Assembly: GCA_000697335.1 (NCBI GenBank)
Contig: JNEM01009591.1
Coordinates: 1 to 22,835 of the forward strand
Direction of reading: 5' to 3'
DNA from: Conidiobolus incongruus B7586
Lineage: Eukaryota; Entomophthoromycota; Entomophthoromycetes; Entomophthorales; Conidiobolaceae
Length of the DNA stretch: 22,835 bases
The notes beneath the pieces were generated by a model that was not told where the DNA came from, searched no databases, and saw only the letters and a program-made list of their open reading frames with translations. This document shows, piece after piece, positions 21,091 to 22,835 of the stretch. Position 1 is the first letter of the stretch, and each line of letters begins with the position of its first letter. The position numbers and the translations under genes were made by a program.

Positions 21091-21810
21091 TTAACCAAAT
21101 TTATATCTAACATCAGGGAATTTCAGAGTTAAGGAGAAATTGGAATGAAGATGGAATGCTACTATATCCAGGTATTAATGTTATTAGTTTGATTCAATTG
21201 GAGTATTCTTTACCTTGACCTTGAGTCAAAGTTACTATTTGCAATAGCAGTATAGAGAGGTAAAACAAATTGTGACAATTTTCAACTGTACAATAGTGGG
21301 AATTATCATATTTTCTAATTGGTAATACTAGATTTTCAAAACTATCGAAGCGTGTGCTGTTAGGAATTGATATATCTAAATAGTTCGAACTAAAAAGATA
21401 AACCATATAAGAAACTCTGAGAAGACATAATCAATAAAAGAATAGAAGGAAAATAGGATAAATTAATGAAGGCATGGTAAGCATTTCACAAAAGATATTG
21501 ATAATTTTGAGTATATAGAAATAACAAAAGATAAAATACTTACCTAGATTAATATATTTCCATTACTTTGAAAAGGAGAAGAAGCGAAAGACATACCAAA
21601 GTTACCAACTAACATAGTCAAAATTTTCGAAGATATTAAATAAAATAAGCTATCCAATAGAGCTGGTACCATTGTGAAAAATAACAAACTCTAGAATAAA
21701 AATTTTAAATTTCTTTGCTTACTCTTAAGGCATAAGCAGTGATATGGAAGAATAATAAACTACAGAATAGGTTTAAGAAATTGACACTGACTAATGTATA
21801 GGCAGCTATA
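21091..21810 (-). pseudogene. Fragments of a spliced membrane-protein gene, possibly broken
   Basis: Several minus-strand exon-like frames lie in order. About 21808–21723 reads AAYTLVSVNFLNLFCSLL and onward, ending at GTAAGC. About 21690–21546 includes MVPALLDSLFYLISSKILTM and ends in TAG directly before GTAAGT. About 21406–21211 includes SHYCTVENCHNLFYLSILLL. A possible last exon, about 21162–21091, ends in PDVRYKFG and a stop. Each of the first three holds a hydrophobic segment, and a loop with two cysteines precedes one, as in multi-pass receptors. The frames do not join cleanly: one implied intron would be only 32 nt, and a stop abuts a donor. No 5' end was found. It could be a receptor-like gene with splicing I misread, or a relic. 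The family is not recognised. Confidence 0.3.
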
Positions 21811-21904
21811 GTTCAAACTATAAAATTAAAATTAGACTAAAAGAATAAACAAATTTTTGAATCAAATGTTATTTCCTTGTGAAATTAAGGAGTATAAAAA
21901 GTCA

Positions 21905-22742
21905 AACTATTATATAAGCTATCAAAATGAGATTTTTCGTTCAGAATTATTCAATTCAAAATAAATATAATTATAAATAATATATATCAAATATTAGAGT
22001 TTTAAAGTGATTTTTTTAATTGTTTCAATAGATATTAGTTTAGGCTTCAATATCCACATACCTAAATGCAATGACTAAAAATTGATTATTGGTGTTTATT
22101 TAAACAAATAATAGAGAAAGTTTAATAAATCAAAGATAAGAGTGAAATTATTTATATTATCAAACTGACTATAACTTAATTCGATCTATGCTAAATATTA
22201 TATAAATTAATTTATTAGAGTAAATAAATTTTAAATATATATATTTATATAATATAAATAAAAATTTATGATAAAATTAGAATAAGAATTTTTAATTATT
22301 GAAATTCTATTAAATTAATTCTAAGAAATTTTTATAACCAACAATTATTAATATATAAATATATATTTAATTTTAAAGCTACGTTGTAAATATATAATTA
22401 ATTTTAAAAAACTAGAAACTTATTATAATAGTGATTAGCAAGTTTTTTATTATTTTAACATATACACTTTTATAATCATTATGCTTTTTTACCTAAATAT
22501 AATTTTACAATAATATTACCATACAAATACTCAAATAACTTGTGTAATAATTTAAGCCACCATAACTTTTGTATGTGATGTATTATTATAAATTTTAATC
22601 AATATATATCATTCATACTTATTTATATTAATAAATTTGGCATTTATTTACCCCATATTATCTATAATTAAAATAATGTTTTATTTTAAATATATTTGTT
22701 AAAAAATATTTAAAAATAATATAATAAAAAGCTAAACAATAC

Positions 22743-22775
<33 letters not shown>

Positions 22776-22835
22776 TATTAAATTTGTCAAAAAATAATAG
22801 ATTTAATATTTTTTATCCAAGTTTTATATAAAATA
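21905..22835. other. AT-rich gene-free end of window
   Basis: Very low G+C with almost no CG, like the first 1.3 kb. No coding frame or RNA gene is seen. Confidence 0.55.
22743..22769. repeat. (TA)n microsatellite
   Basis: An uninterrupted TA run of about 27 nt in AT-rich non-coding DNA, the counterpart of the run at 1034–1058. Confidence 0.9.

Overview
The window reads as nuclear DNA of an early-diverging, filamentous fungus. It is very AT-rich, with intergenic DNA far richer in A+T than the genes. It has short GT–AG introns (mostly 50–61 nt, one with an exact TACTAAC branch site) and secreted Ser/Thr/Pro-rich proteins. It also holds fungal-type orthologues: mitochondrial uS4m/Nam9, Yar1, SURF4/Erv29 and an AKTIP/FTS UEV protein. 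A mitoribosomal protein argues for mitochondria that translate their own genome, which speaks against anaerobic gut fungi and microsporidia despite the base composition. An entomophthoralean (Conidiobolus-like) fungus is my best guess, from general knowledge only.

Layout: 1–1.3 kb is almost featureless AT-rich DNA. 1.7–7.0 kb holds three secreted or surface genes: two tandem paralogues of a small Ser/Thr-rich secreted family I do not recognise, then, on the opposite strand, a two-domain fasciclin protein with a likely GPI anchor. 8.2–9.8 kb holds uS4m and a three-exon YAR1. 9.8–18.0 kb is a duplication zone. An ancestral block of [AKTIP on minus, SURF4 on plus] was tandemly copied. The first block has an intact AKTIP and a broken SURF4 (copy a). 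The second has a decayed AKTIP tail and an intact SURF4 (copy b). A third, older SURF4 (copy c) follows. Within the broken SURF4, long stretches including the intron are nearly identical to copy b while the flanks are 74–78% identical, a gene-conversion mosaic. 18.5–19.7 kb holds a three-exon divergent mitochondrial carrier. 21.1–21.8 kb shows fragments of a spliced membrane-protein gene or relic on minus, and the window ends in DNA like its start.

There is no single operon-like system here. Loose themes are secretion and the cell surface (secreted paralogues, fasciclin protein, ER cargo receptor SURF4), organelle transport (AKTIP/FTS) and ribosome or mitochondrial function (Yar1, uS4m, carrier). 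The most novel items are the secreted two-helix Ser/Thr family and the reciprocal gene loss plus conversion in the AKTIP–SURF4 duplication. I found no tRNA, rRNA, CRISPR array or recognisable intact transposon.
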